From: JAGVSR01 sp963742405
Lineage (GTDB): Bacteria; Pseudomonadota; Alphaproteobacteria; Rhizobiales; Hyphomicrobiaceae
DNA: 64,000 nt
NCBI GenBank assembly: GCA_963742405.1
Contig: CAVUMB010000005.1
Location: 310,001-374,000 of the forward strand
Direction: 5' to 3'
Part shown: positions 36,577 to 44,040 of the stretch, in pieces
Layout: every line of letters starts with the position of its first letter
Position numbering within the stretch: position 1 is the stretch's first letter
Notes under the pieces: generated by a model
Told to the model about the DNA's origin: nothing
The model's database searches: none
What the model saw: only the letters and a program-made list of their open reading frames with translations
Program-made: the position numbers and the translations under genes

Positions 36577-37182
36577 ATGAGCGAAATTCTCAAGGAGTTC
36601 GGCAACTACGTCGAGATGAAGCTCGGCACGGCCGTCCGCGGCATCGCCGTCCACTACGGCGAATTGACCGTGACGGTGGAGCGCGGCGAGATCGCGCGCG
36701 TCCTCGGCTTTCTGCGCGACGACGCCCGTTGCCGCTTCGAGGTTCTGATCGACATCTGCGGCGTCGATTATCCCGAGCGCCCGGAGCGCTTCGAGGTCGT
36801 CTATCACCTGTTGTCGCCGCGTCTCAATCAACGCCTTCGCGTCAAGCTATCAACGGATGACGTGTCACCGGTCGCCAGCGCGGTCGACATCTTTGCCGCC
36901 GCCAATTGGTTTGAGCGCGAAGCCTACGACATGTACGGCATTCTCTTCTCAGATCACCCGGATTTGCGCCGCCTGTTGACCGATTATGGCTTCCAGGGCT
37001 TTCCCCTGCGCAAGGACTTCCCGCTCACCGGCTACGTCGAAGTACGTTACGACGACGCTAAAAAGCGCGTTGTTTATGAGCCCGTAAAACTCACCCAGGA
37101 ATTCCGCACGTTTGATTTTGAAAGCCCGTGGGAAGGCATGAGCCACGTGCTTCCCGGCGACGAGAAAGCCACGCGCTCCTGA
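36577..37182 (+). CDS. nuoC: NADH-quinone oxidoreductase subunit C
   Basis: 201 residues, 30-kDa subunit of the peripheral arm; separate from NuoD, as in most alphaproteobacteria. Family signature FEREAYDMYGILFSDHPDLR and DYGFQGFPLRKDFPL near the C-terminal half. Starts 1 nt after the nuoB stop. Confidence 0.97.
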   Translation: MSEILKEFGNYVEMKLGTAVRGIAVHYGELTVTVERGEIARVLGFLRDDARCRFEVLIDICGVDYPERPERFEVVYHLLSPRLNQRLRVKLSTDDVSPVASAVDIFAAANWFEREAYDMYGILFSDHPDLRRLLTDYGFQGFPLRKDFPLTGYVEVRYDDAKKRVVYEPVKLTQEFRTFDFESPWEGMSHVLPGDEKATRS

Positions 37183-37210
37183 CGCTTGTTCAGCTAAGGG
37201 CCCTGTACCC

Positions 37211-37669
37211 ATGACCGAGGACGATCCAAGGCTCGCCATGATCCGCGGCAACGCGGCACTCGTGTTTCATGAACTGGGCCCGATTGCGGGCCACGAATTC
37301 GGCTACGGACCGGAATCGGTTGCCTGGGTCGACGGATACATCGAGCGCCAGCGCCGGCGCCTCGATGATGCCGACGCCGTATCGAGCCTCGTTTCGGTGC
37401 TTGGCTCCTACCTGGGCGAAGCAGTGATCAAGGCGGCCGGCGGCGCGTGGGATGTGCATGAGCGTGACGAAATCGGCATCAGGTTCGACAACGGCGACTG
37501 GTGTTTTCCGTTTTCCAAGGTCGCCAAGCAGTTCGCATGCGGGACGGCTGAAGGCGGCGAGTTCATCCTGTCGTTCTACAATGTCAGCATCGGCCTCATT
37601 GCCAATGGCAGGTTGGGTGAGGCGGCCAGTGCCGGCGACGATGCCAGAACGGGCGAGACACAATCATGA
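37211..37669 (+). CDS. Hypothetical protein inside the nuo operon
   Basis: 152 residues, soluble, no signal or membrane segment. Visible features: LVFHELGPIAGHEFGYGPESVAWVDG, LVSVLGSYLGEAVIK, and FPFSKVAKQFACGTAEGGEFI. The pattern of a small helical start followed by strands recalls DUF3806-like proteins, but I cannot assign it firmly. It starts 28 bp after nuoC and overlaps the thioesterase gene by 4 nt (ATGA), so it is translated within the operon. Not a known complex I subunit. Confidence 0.75.
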   Translation: MTEDDPRLAMIRGNAALVFHELGPIAGHEFGYGPESVAWVDGYIERQRRRLDDADAVSSLVSVLGSYLGEAVIKAAGGAWDVHERDEIGIRFDNGDWCFPFSKVAKQFACGTAEGGEFILSFYNVSIGLIANGRLGEAASAGDDARTGETQS

Positions 37670-38118
37670 GGGACACCCTACAGCCCGGCGCGACGGCTCG
37701 CCTCGACTACAAAGTTCCAGCGAATAAAACGGTGCCGCATCTTTATCCCGAAGCGCACGATTTCCAGTTGATGCCGACCGTATTCGCAACCGGGTTCATG
37801 GTTGGGCTGATGGAATGGGCCTGTATGAAAGTGCTCGAACCTCATCTTGACGCTGGCGAGGGCAGTCTCGGGATTCATATCGACGTGTCGCATGTTGCCG
37901 CCACCGTGCCCGGTCAGATCGTCACTGTGGACGCGACATGCACGGGCGTGTCTGGGCGGCGTATCGCGTTTGAGGTGGTGGCGCATGACGGGCTTGAAAA
38001 GATCGGTGAAGGCCGCCACGAACGCATGATCGTGCCCTGGGAGCGTTTCGTCGCTCGCGTCAATGAAAAGGCAAAGCGTGCGAGGGTCGGCGAGATTTTG
38101 GCGGTCGAAAAACGGTAA
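37666..38118 (+). CDS. Hotdog-fold thioesterase family protein
   Basis: 150 residues, single hotdog domain. VFATGFMVGLMEWACM with a T/E pair and GIHIDVSHVAATVPGQIV with a His resemble the catalytic set of FlK-type (fluoroacetyl-CoA) thioesterases; the real substrate is unknown and FlK specificity is not implied. ATG overlaps the preceding stop (ATGA). Lies in the nuoC-nuoD insertion. Confidence 0.82.
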   Translation: MRDTLQPGATARLDYKVPANKTVPHLYPEAHDFQLMPTVFATGFMVGLMEWACMKVLEPHLDAGEGSLGIHIDVSHVAATVPGQIVTVDATCTGVSGRRIAFEVVAHDGLEKIGEGRHERMIVPWERFVARVNEKAKRARVGEILAVEKR

Positions 38119-38140
38119 CGTTCGAACAAGGAGCGAGAGC

Positions 38141-38575
38141 TTGAGCCAGCAACACGAACGCCGCGGTCGTTGCCTGTGTGGCAGCGTTCGTTTCACTTTC
38201 ACGCCGGCAGAGGCTGAAATCGACGCTTGCCACTGCGGCATGTGCCGGCACTGGGGTGGTGGACCCGGACTATCGATCAAAGCGGCAGGCGAACCGGTCG
38301 TGCGCGGGCGCGAGGATGTCGCCACCTACAAGTCATCCGAATGGGGTGAACGCTCTTTTTGCCGGGTATGCGGGTCGCACCTCTTCTATAGTGCACCCTC
38401 GGTCGGCTATTTCGGCGTGAGCGCCGGGTCACTGGACGACCTCACAGGTCTGGGGCTCACAACCGAGATCTTCATCGACAGGAAACCTGACGCATACTCA
38501 TTTGCCAACGCAACCGTTAAGCTGACTGAAGCTGAATTCTTTGCGATGATCGCATCGTCGCCGGGCAAAGAGTAA
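38141..38575 (+). CDS. GFA (CENP-V) family protein
   Basis: 144 residues starting at TTG 38141, chosen because AAGGAG lies 7 nt upstream; the ATG at 38063 lies in the previous gene. Zinc ligands of the glutathione-dependent formaldehyde-activating family are present: RCLCGSVRF, CHCGMCRHW and FCRVCGSHLF, with a FIDRKPDAY-like end. Family members bind glutathione adducts or zinc; activity here is not known. Ends 4 bp before nuoD. Confidence 0.88.
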   Translation: MSQQHERRGRCLCGSVRFTFTPAEAEIDACHCGMCRHWGGGPGLSIKAAGEPVVRGREDVATYKSSEWGERSFCRVCGSHLFYSAPSVGYFGVSAGSLDDLTGLGLTTEIFIDRKPDAYSFANATVKLTEAEFFAMIASSPGKE

Positions 38576-38579
38576 ACGT

Positions 38580-39767
38580 ATGGCCGAAACAGAGATTCGC
38601 CAGTTCAACATCAATTTTGGCCCGCAGCATCCCGCGGCGCATGGCGTTCTCCGCCTCGTGCTTGAGCTCGATGGCGAAGTCGTGGAGCGCGTCGATCCCC
38701 ATGTCGGCCTGCTGCATCGTGGAACCGAGAAGCTGATCGAGGCCAAGACCTACACGCAGGCGATCGGTTACTTCGATCGTCTCGACTATGTCGCGCCGAT
38801 GAATCAGGAGCACGCCTTTTGCCTCGCCGCCGAAAAACTGCTCGGCATCGAAGTTCCGCGCCGCGCACAATTGATCCGCGTGCTCTACTCCGAAATCGGT
38901 CGCCATCTGTCGCATCTTCTGAACGTCACGACGCAAGCGATGGATGTCGGGGCGCTGACCCCGCCGCTCTGGGGCTTCGAAGAGCGTGAAAAGCTGATGA
39001 CGTTCTATGAGCGGGCGTCAGGGTCGCGCATGCACGCCAAATATTTCCGCATCGGCGGCGTCCATCAGGATCTGCCGCCCGAGCTGATCGATGACATCCA
39101 CGACTGGTGCGATCCGTTTCTGAAAACGCTCGACGACATCGACGGCCTTCTGACCGACAACCGCATTTTCAAGCAACGCAATGTCGATATCGGCGTGGTG
39201 TCACTGGACGAAGCCTTCAATTGGGGTTTCTCCGGCGTCATGGTCCGCGGTTCGGGCGCGGCCTGGGACCTGCGTAAGGCGCAACCCTACGAGTGCTATT
39301 CCGAATTCGATTTCGACATTCCGATTGGCAAGAACGGCGACTGCTACGATCGCTATCTCTGCCGCATGGCTGAAATGCGCGAGAGCGTGAAGATCATGAA
39401 GCAGGCCTGCGACAAGCTGCGGGCCGAGGGTCACGGTCCTGTCATGACGGCCAACAAGAAAGTCGCCGCTCCCAAACGTGGTGAGATGAAGCGCTCAATG
39501 GAAGCGCTGATCCATCATTTCAAGCTCTATACAGAAGGCTTCCACGTGCCGGCCGGTGAGGTGTACGCCGCCGTCGAAGCGCCGAAAGGCGAATTCGGCG
39601 TCTATCTCGTCGCCGACGGCTCGAACAAGCCGTACCGTTGCAAGATTCGCGCTCCGGGCTTTCCGCATCTGGCGGCGATGGATCACATCAACCGCGGCCA
39701 CATGTTGGCCGACGTCTCCGCCATCCTCGGCTCGCTCGATATCGTCTTCGGCGAAATCGATCGGTAG
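38580..39767 (+). CDS. nuoD: NADH-quinone oxidoreductase subunit D
   Basis: 395 residues, 49-kDa subunit forming the quinone pocket with NuoB. Starts FNINFGPQHPAAHGVLRLVLEL with the quinone-site His residues, then HVGLLHRGTEKL, and ends DIVFGEIDR as in the family. Directly after the GFA gene and directly before the SRPBCC gene (0-bp gap). Confidence 0.98.
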   Translation: MAETEIRQFNINFGPQHPAAHGVLRLVLELDGEVVERVDPHVGLLHRGTEKLIEAKTYTQAIGYFDRLDYVAPMNQEHAFCLAAEKLLGIEVPRRAQLIRVLYSEIGRHLSHLLNVTTQAMDVGALTPPLWGFEEREKLMTFYERASGSRMHAKYFRIGGVHQDLPPELIDDIHDWCDPFLKTLDDIDGLLTDNRIFKQRNVDIGVVSLDEAFNWGFSGVMVRGSGAAWDLRKAQPYECYSEFDFDIPIGKNGDCYDRYLCRMAEMRESVKIMKQACDKLRAEGHGPVMTANKKVAAPKRGEMKRSMEALIHHFKLYTEGFHVPAGEVYAAVEAPKGEFGVYLVADGSNKPYRCKIRAPGFPHLAAMDHINRGHMLADVSAILGSLDIVFGEIDR

Positions 39768-40205
39768 ATGGCAACCTCGATCCAGACAGTGATTGAGATT
39801 GCGGCTCCGCGCGATCATGTTTGGTCGCTGCTTACCGACTTTAAGCGATATCACGAGTGGAACCCGTTCATCGTGAGTTTGTCCGGCGAACTAAAAGTCG
39901 GCAGCCCCCTCATCGCCGTGATCAAGCCCCCTGGCCGCTCTGCCCAAACCTTCCATCCCATTGTGAAAGATGTTGTCGCCGGAAAGCGGTTTCACTGGCA
40001 AGGCAGCTTGCCAATTCCAGGACTGTTTACGGGAACGCATATGTTCGATCTGAGCGAGGCGGGCGGGGCAACACGCTTTTCACATAGCGAAACGTTTGGC
40101 GGCCTTCTGGTGCCATTTCTCGGCGGGATACTGCGTGCATCCGAGCAAGGTTTCAACGACATGAATCGAGCTCTCAAACAAAGAGCCGAGCAGACGATCG
40201 CATGA
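39768..40205 (+). CDS. SRPBCC (START-like) family protein
   Basis: 145 residues: TSIQTVIEIAAPRDHVWSLLTDFKRYHEWNPFI is the typical opening of polyketide cyclase/START-like barrels, which bind hydrophobic ligands. Ligand unknown. Its ATG immediately follows the nuoD stop codon, so it is read from the nuo transcript. Convergent with the next gene (2 bp apart). Confidence 0.88.
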   Translation: MATSIQTVIEIAAPRDHVWSLLTDFKRYHEWNPFIVSLSGELKVGSPLIAVIKPPGRSAQTFHPIVKDVVAGKRFHWQGSLPIPGLFTGTHMFDLSEAGGATRFSHSETFGGLLVPFLGGILRASEQGFNDMNRALKQRAEQTIA

Positions 40206-40207
40206 TG

Positions 40208-40507
40208 TTACCCCTGTTGGCGCGGGAGAAAGGCTAAGACCCCGCCGCCTTGCGCGTCCTTCTCGTAAATTTCCAGGAACGCGATCAGGCTGTCGAGGTG
40301 AACAAGATAGTCGGTGGCGCCGAATTGTGTTTCGTTGATCGCATGGCTTGAAAAGTCGGCGTCTTCAATGGCGCCGTCCAGCAGTCCAATGGCATTGTCA
40401 AACGGTGTCGTGTCCCAATAGATGACGTCGTCGTGCTCTTTGACACGCTCGCGGATGCCGCGCAGGCTGGCGGCGACGGCGCGGATACGGCGCAGATCGG
40501 CAGTCAT
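40208..40507 (-). CDS. Hypothetical protein, antisense within the nuo operon
   Basis: 99 residues from the ATG at 40507, with GAGGAGG 9 nt upstream. Soluble and acidic in the second half (DFSSHAINETQFGATDYLVHLDSLIAFLEIYEKD); likely helical. No family recognised. It lies head-on to the operon between nuoD and nuoE, so it should have its own promoter and its transcript would be antisense to read-through from nuoD. Confidence 0.72.
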   Translation of the reverse strand: MTADLRRIRAVAASLRGIRERVKEHDDVIYWDTTPFDNAIGLLDGAIEDADFSSHAINETQFGATDYLVHLDSLIAFLEIYEKDAQGGGVLAFLPRQQG

Positions 40508-40650
40508 AATTATCAACCTCCTCAAAACTCAGCGCGTGGCGCAAACGTGATCGGCCGTTAGCAACTCATTCACACTAATCGTATCCGGACCACCGTCGCC
40601 ACGTGCGTTGTGATATTCCAGAGGGGAAATCGCAACGACGGGCTCGCGCC

Positions 40651-40800
40651 ATGATCGAGTTCGACATTCAATCCGACCTCTTTATCTTCCTCACGTTCTT
40701 CGTGTGGGCGGTCATCCTTTTCCTGGTCAACGTGCGCGGCAAGCGCCGCCGCACGCAGCATGAAGCTTGGCGGCGCGATTCCGAGAGCCGCTGGAATTAA
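40651..40800 (+). CDS. Small single-pass membrane protein (49 residues)
   Basis: MIEFDIQSDLFIFLTFFVWA begins with a short acidic end, continues with one transmembrane helix (about 10-30), then a very basic tail (GKRRRTQHEAWRRDSESR). Ribosome binding site is weak. Upstream in-frame ATG at 40603 is less likely. Lies between nuoD and nuoE. Confidence 0.5.
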   Translation: MIEFDIQSDLFIFLTFFVWAVILFLVNVRGKRRRTQHEAWRRDSESRWN

Positions 40801-40977
40801 GCCGGTGGCCGCGCGATCCCAACTTTCCTTAACCGCGCCGGCACGAGCGTCTGGCCGCTATCACCTGAATTTGCCACAACCAAAACCTGGGCTGGACCGC
40901 ACTGCGGCCACGCTCTAGGATTGAGCTGCAACTTGCGATGGCCGATCGATCCGTAGTTGCAGCGGGGGAGTGTGGAC

Positions 40978-41337
40978 ATGATCGATGAACGATTTTTGCT
41001 GGCGGTCGCCGCGCTCGGCTGGGGGTTGTCGCTTTCAACTTATCGGCTTTTTGCGCGCCGTAATGGCTGGCCGATGGGCTCCCTGCAAGCCGACCTGCCG
41101 GCAGTCCCAGTAGTGCTCGGCCTAGCGGCATTCCTGGCTGGTCTGATGTTCGCGGCCGCCCGCGGCCCCGACGACGGCGGTTGGATCATTTTGCTGTTCG
41201 GTCTGCTGCTGGCCGTGTTCTGGACCGGTTTCCTGCGTGTCGGCTCGCAGATATCGCTTTTCCTTGCCCCCATTGCTCTGAGTTTACTCCTGATCACTTG
41301 GTTCAGCGATTTCGACAAGCTCCTCTACTGGACGTAA
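40978..41337 (+). CDS. Hypothetical membrane protein between nuoD and nuoE
   Basis: 119 residues from ATG 40978 (GGGGAG 7 nt upstream). About four hydrophobic segments (about 5-22, 42-60, 67-85 and 92-108). No family recognised. A 345-bp gap follows before nuoE. Confidence 0.65.
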   Translation: MIDERFLLAVAALGWGLSLSTYRLFARRNGWPMGSLQADLPAVPVVLGLAAFLAGLMFAAARGPDDGGWIILLFGLLLAVFWTGFLRVGSQISLFLAPIALSLLLITWFSDFDKLLYWT

Positions 41338-41682
41338 TGCAACACGCAGCTCCCGGCCGGGGCGGTGTTCTTAGGGCGTTGCCACGCCTAGGCAATCCGG
41401 ACCAAATCAGCTCGCGACATCGCGGCGCGGGCAACCGTGGGCGCGCTGATCCATCCGCACTTGCTTTGCATTCACCAACACCGTAACTGACAGCATGGAC
41501 CGTCGAAGGGGTTCGAGGGTTGGGGAAGATTTTCCGCACTCGCGGAGCCGGGCGGTCGCTTCACAGCGCATCAGCCACACGCCGGACCCCGCATTTCGGG
41601 CCCATAGCCGGCGAGCGGGTGTGGGTGTCGACGTGGCCCACAAACGGCGAGCCGCTGTGGAGGCCGCATCTGGGAGCCGCGC
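41338..41682 (+). other. 345-bp gap before nuoE
   Basis: No gene, terminator or repeat is supported. Open frames here are shadows with skewed composition. It may hold a secondary promoter for nuoE-N, since the operon is interrupted upstream by an opposing gene. Confidence 0.3.
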
Positions 41683-42627
41683 ATGGCCGTTCGCCGCTTA
41701 CATCCCGATCAACCGGCGCAATTTGCTTTCACGCCCGAGAATTTGGCGTGGGCAAATGCAACGATGGCCAATTATCCGCCCGGCAAGCAGGCCTCGGCCG
41801 TCATCCCGGTTCTCTGGCGCGCACAGGAACAGATCGGGGGCTGGATTACGGAGCCGGCCATTCGTGTCGTCGCTGACCTGTTAGGTATGGCGCACATCCG
41901 CGTTCTTGAAATCGCGACGTTCTACACAATGTTTCAATTGGCCCCAATCGGCTCAAAGGCCCATGTCCAGGTCTGCGGCACGACCCCATGTATGCTTCGC
42001 GGCGCCCGGGATCTGGTCAAGGTTTGCAAAACTCGGATTGCCGGCGATCCGTTTCATCTTTCAGCGGACGGCGCGTTTTCCTGGGAAGAAGTCGAGTGCC
42101 TGGGGAGTTGCGCCAACGCCCCCATGGTCCAGATCGGCGCCGACACGTACGAAGATCTGACACCGCAAAGCTTTGACGCGTTGCTCGACGGCTTCGCTAA
42201 AGGTTCGCCCCCAGCGCCCGGATCGCAGATCGGTCGCACGGCATCGTGCCCGGAAGGCGGGCCAACAACTTTGACCGACGCGTCGCTCTTCGACGGGTCG
42301 CGCGTTGGAAAGTGGCAAAAGCGTCTAAGCGCGGCTCCAGGCGGGGCGGCTCCTGCCACGCCAGCAACTCCAGCATCATCATCGACGCCTCCAACTCCGG
42401 CCGCGCCCGCGGCTTCCGCTTCACCCGCGCAAGCACAACCCTTTGTGCATCCCGCCGCGCTGGCGGCGATGGCGAACGCGGGCCTTGTCAAGGAACTGGA
42501 AGACCGCAGCACAGGCGGCAAGCCGATTTCGGCCGGCGAACTGGCCAGCCTTGCACAACTCGCGCGCGTCAAAGGTCCAACGGCCTATGGAGCCAGACCC
42601 GACGCGACGGACGGCCCGAAGGAATAA
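41683..42627 (+). CDS. nuoE: NADH-quinone oxidoreductase subunit E, with long C-terminal extension
   Basis: 24-kDa subunit carrying [2Fe-2S] cluster N1a. Ligands Cys98, Cys103, Cys139 and Cys143 (CGTTPC, CLGSC). The total of 314 residues is well above the about 165-220 of minimal NuoE. The extra part is a Pro/Ala/Ser-rich linker (about 214-258) and a short helical end (PFVHPAALAAMANAGLVKEL). C-terminally extended NuoE is common in Rhizobiales. GGGAG lies upstream of the ATG. Confidence 0.96.
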   Translation: MAVRRLHPDQPAQFAFTPENLAWANATMANYPPGKQASAVIPVLWRAQEQIGGWITEPAIRVVADLLGMAHIRVLEIATFYTMFQLAPIGSKAHVQVCGTTPCMLRGARDLVKVCKTRIAGDPFHLSADGAFSWEEVECLGSCANAPMVQIGADTYEDLTPQSFDALLDGFAKGSPPAPGSQIGRTASCPEGGPTTLTDASLFDGSRVGKWQKRLSAAPGGAAPATPATPASSSTPPTPAAPAASASPAQAQPFVHPAALAAMANAGLVKELEDRSTGGKPISAGELASLAQLARVKGPTAYGARPDATDGPKE

Positions 42628-42635
42628 AGCACCCG

Positions 42636-43925
42636 ATGGCTATGCTCGCAGATCACGACCGCATTTTTACAAACCTTTATGGCCTGCATGATCCAGGTCT
42701 AAAGGCCGCGATGCGGCGCGGGCAATGGGACGGCACCAAACTGCTCATCGAGCAGGGCCACGACTGGATCATCAATGAGATGAAGCAGTCGGGCCTGCGC
42801 GGTCGCGGAGGTGCTGGGTTTCCCACCGGCCTCAAGTGGTCGTTCATGCCCAAGGCCGATCCGCGCCCGAGCTATCTCGTCATCAACGCGGATGAATCCG
42901 AGCCCGGCTCCTGCAAGGACCGCGAGATCCTGCGCCACGATCCCCAGCTATTGATCGAAGGCGCGCTTCTAGCATCCTATGCCATGCGCGCTCACACCTG
43001 CTACATCTACCTGCGCGGTGAATATATCCGCGAGCGCGAGGCCCTGCAGCGGGCGGTCGATGAGGCTTACGCCGCCAAGCTGATCGGCAAGAACAACATC
43101 CACGGCTGGGATTTCGACCTTTATCTCCACCACGGTGCAGGCGCCTACATCTGTGGCGAAGAGACAGCCCTGCTGGAGAGTCTGGAAGGAAAGAAGGGCC
43201 AGCCGCGCCTCAAGCCACCGTTCCCTGCCAACGTCGGTCTCTACGGCGCTCCAACCACGATCAACAACGTTGAAAGCATCGCTGTCGTTCCGGATATTCT
43301 GCGCCGCGGCGCGACCTGGTTTGAATCACTCGGCAAGCCGAACAATGCCGGCACCAAGCTGTTCCAAATTTCCGGTCATGTGAACAAGCCATGCGTGGTC
43401 GAAGAAGAGATGGGAATTCCTCTGCGCCAGCTGATTGAGGAGCATGCCGGCGGCGTACGCGGCGGCTGGCACAATCTGCTGGCCGTCATCCCCGGCGGTT
43501 CGTCGGTTCCTCTGGTTCCAGCGGACATGTGCCATGATCTGACGATGGACTTCGATGCCCTGCTCAAGGTCAAGTCGGGTCTCGGCACCGCCGCCATCAT
43601 CGTCATGGACAAGTCGACCGACGTCGTCCGCGCCATCGCCCGGATTTCGTATTTCTACAAGCACGAGAGTTGCGGCCAGTGTACGCCGTGCCGCGAAGGA
43701 ACCGGTTGGATGTGGCGCGTCCTGGAACGTATGGCAGAGGGTCGCGCGGAAAAGCGCGAGATCGATCTGCTGTTGGACGTAACCAAGCAAGTGGAGGGCC
43801 ACACGATTTGCGCGCTGGGCGATGCCGCCGCGTGGCCCGTGCAGGGCCTCATACGACATTTTCGCGGCGAAATCGAAAAGCGCATCGATACCTACCACAG
43901 TGAACATAAAGAAGCGGCAGAGTGA
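42636..43925 (+). CDS. nuoF: NADH-quinone oxidoreductase subunit F
   Basis: 51-kDa subunit, entry point of electrons: binds NADH, FMN and [4Fe-4S] cluster N3. 429 residues. GRGGAGFPTGLKW at 56-68 (NADH/FMN binding), GAGAYICGEETALLESLEG, and cluster ligands Cys346, Cys349, Cys352 and Cys392 (ESCGQCTPC). Starts 8 bp after nuoE; the long upstream extension of the frame into nuoE is not coding. Confidence 0.98.
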   Translation: MAMLADHDRIFTNLYGLHDPGLKAAMRRGQWDGTKLLIEQGHDWIINEMKQSGLRGRGGAGFPTGLKWSFMPKADPRPSYLVINADESEPGSCKDREILRHDPQLLIEGALLASYAMRAHTCYIYLRGEYIREREALQRAVDEAYAAKLIGKNNIHGWDFDLYLHHGAGAYICGEETALLESLEGKKGQPRLKPPFPANVGLYGAPTTINNVESIAVVPDILRRGATWFESLGKPNNAGTKLFQISGHVNKPCVVEEEMGIPLRQLIEEHAGGVRGGWHNLLAVIPGGSSVPLVPADMCHDLTMDFDALLKVKSGLGTAAIIVMDKSTDVVRAIARISYFYKHESCGQCTPCREGTGWMWRVLERMAEGRAEKREIDLLLDVTKQVEGHTICALGDAAAWPVQGLIRHFRGEIEKRIDTYHSEHKEAAE

Positions 43926-44040
43926 TGAGGCTGCGCACGCATCAGCTCAGTTTCTGCCCGCGCCAGGAGCCCGCCCCCTCACCCGGTGCGGTGCGCCGTC
44001 CTCTCCGCAAGCGGAGTGGCGCACAAGGAGCGCATGACGC

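Noticed and set aside
42246..42635. Upstream extension of nuoF
   Set aside because: Shadow frame within nuoE; NuoF begins at 42636.
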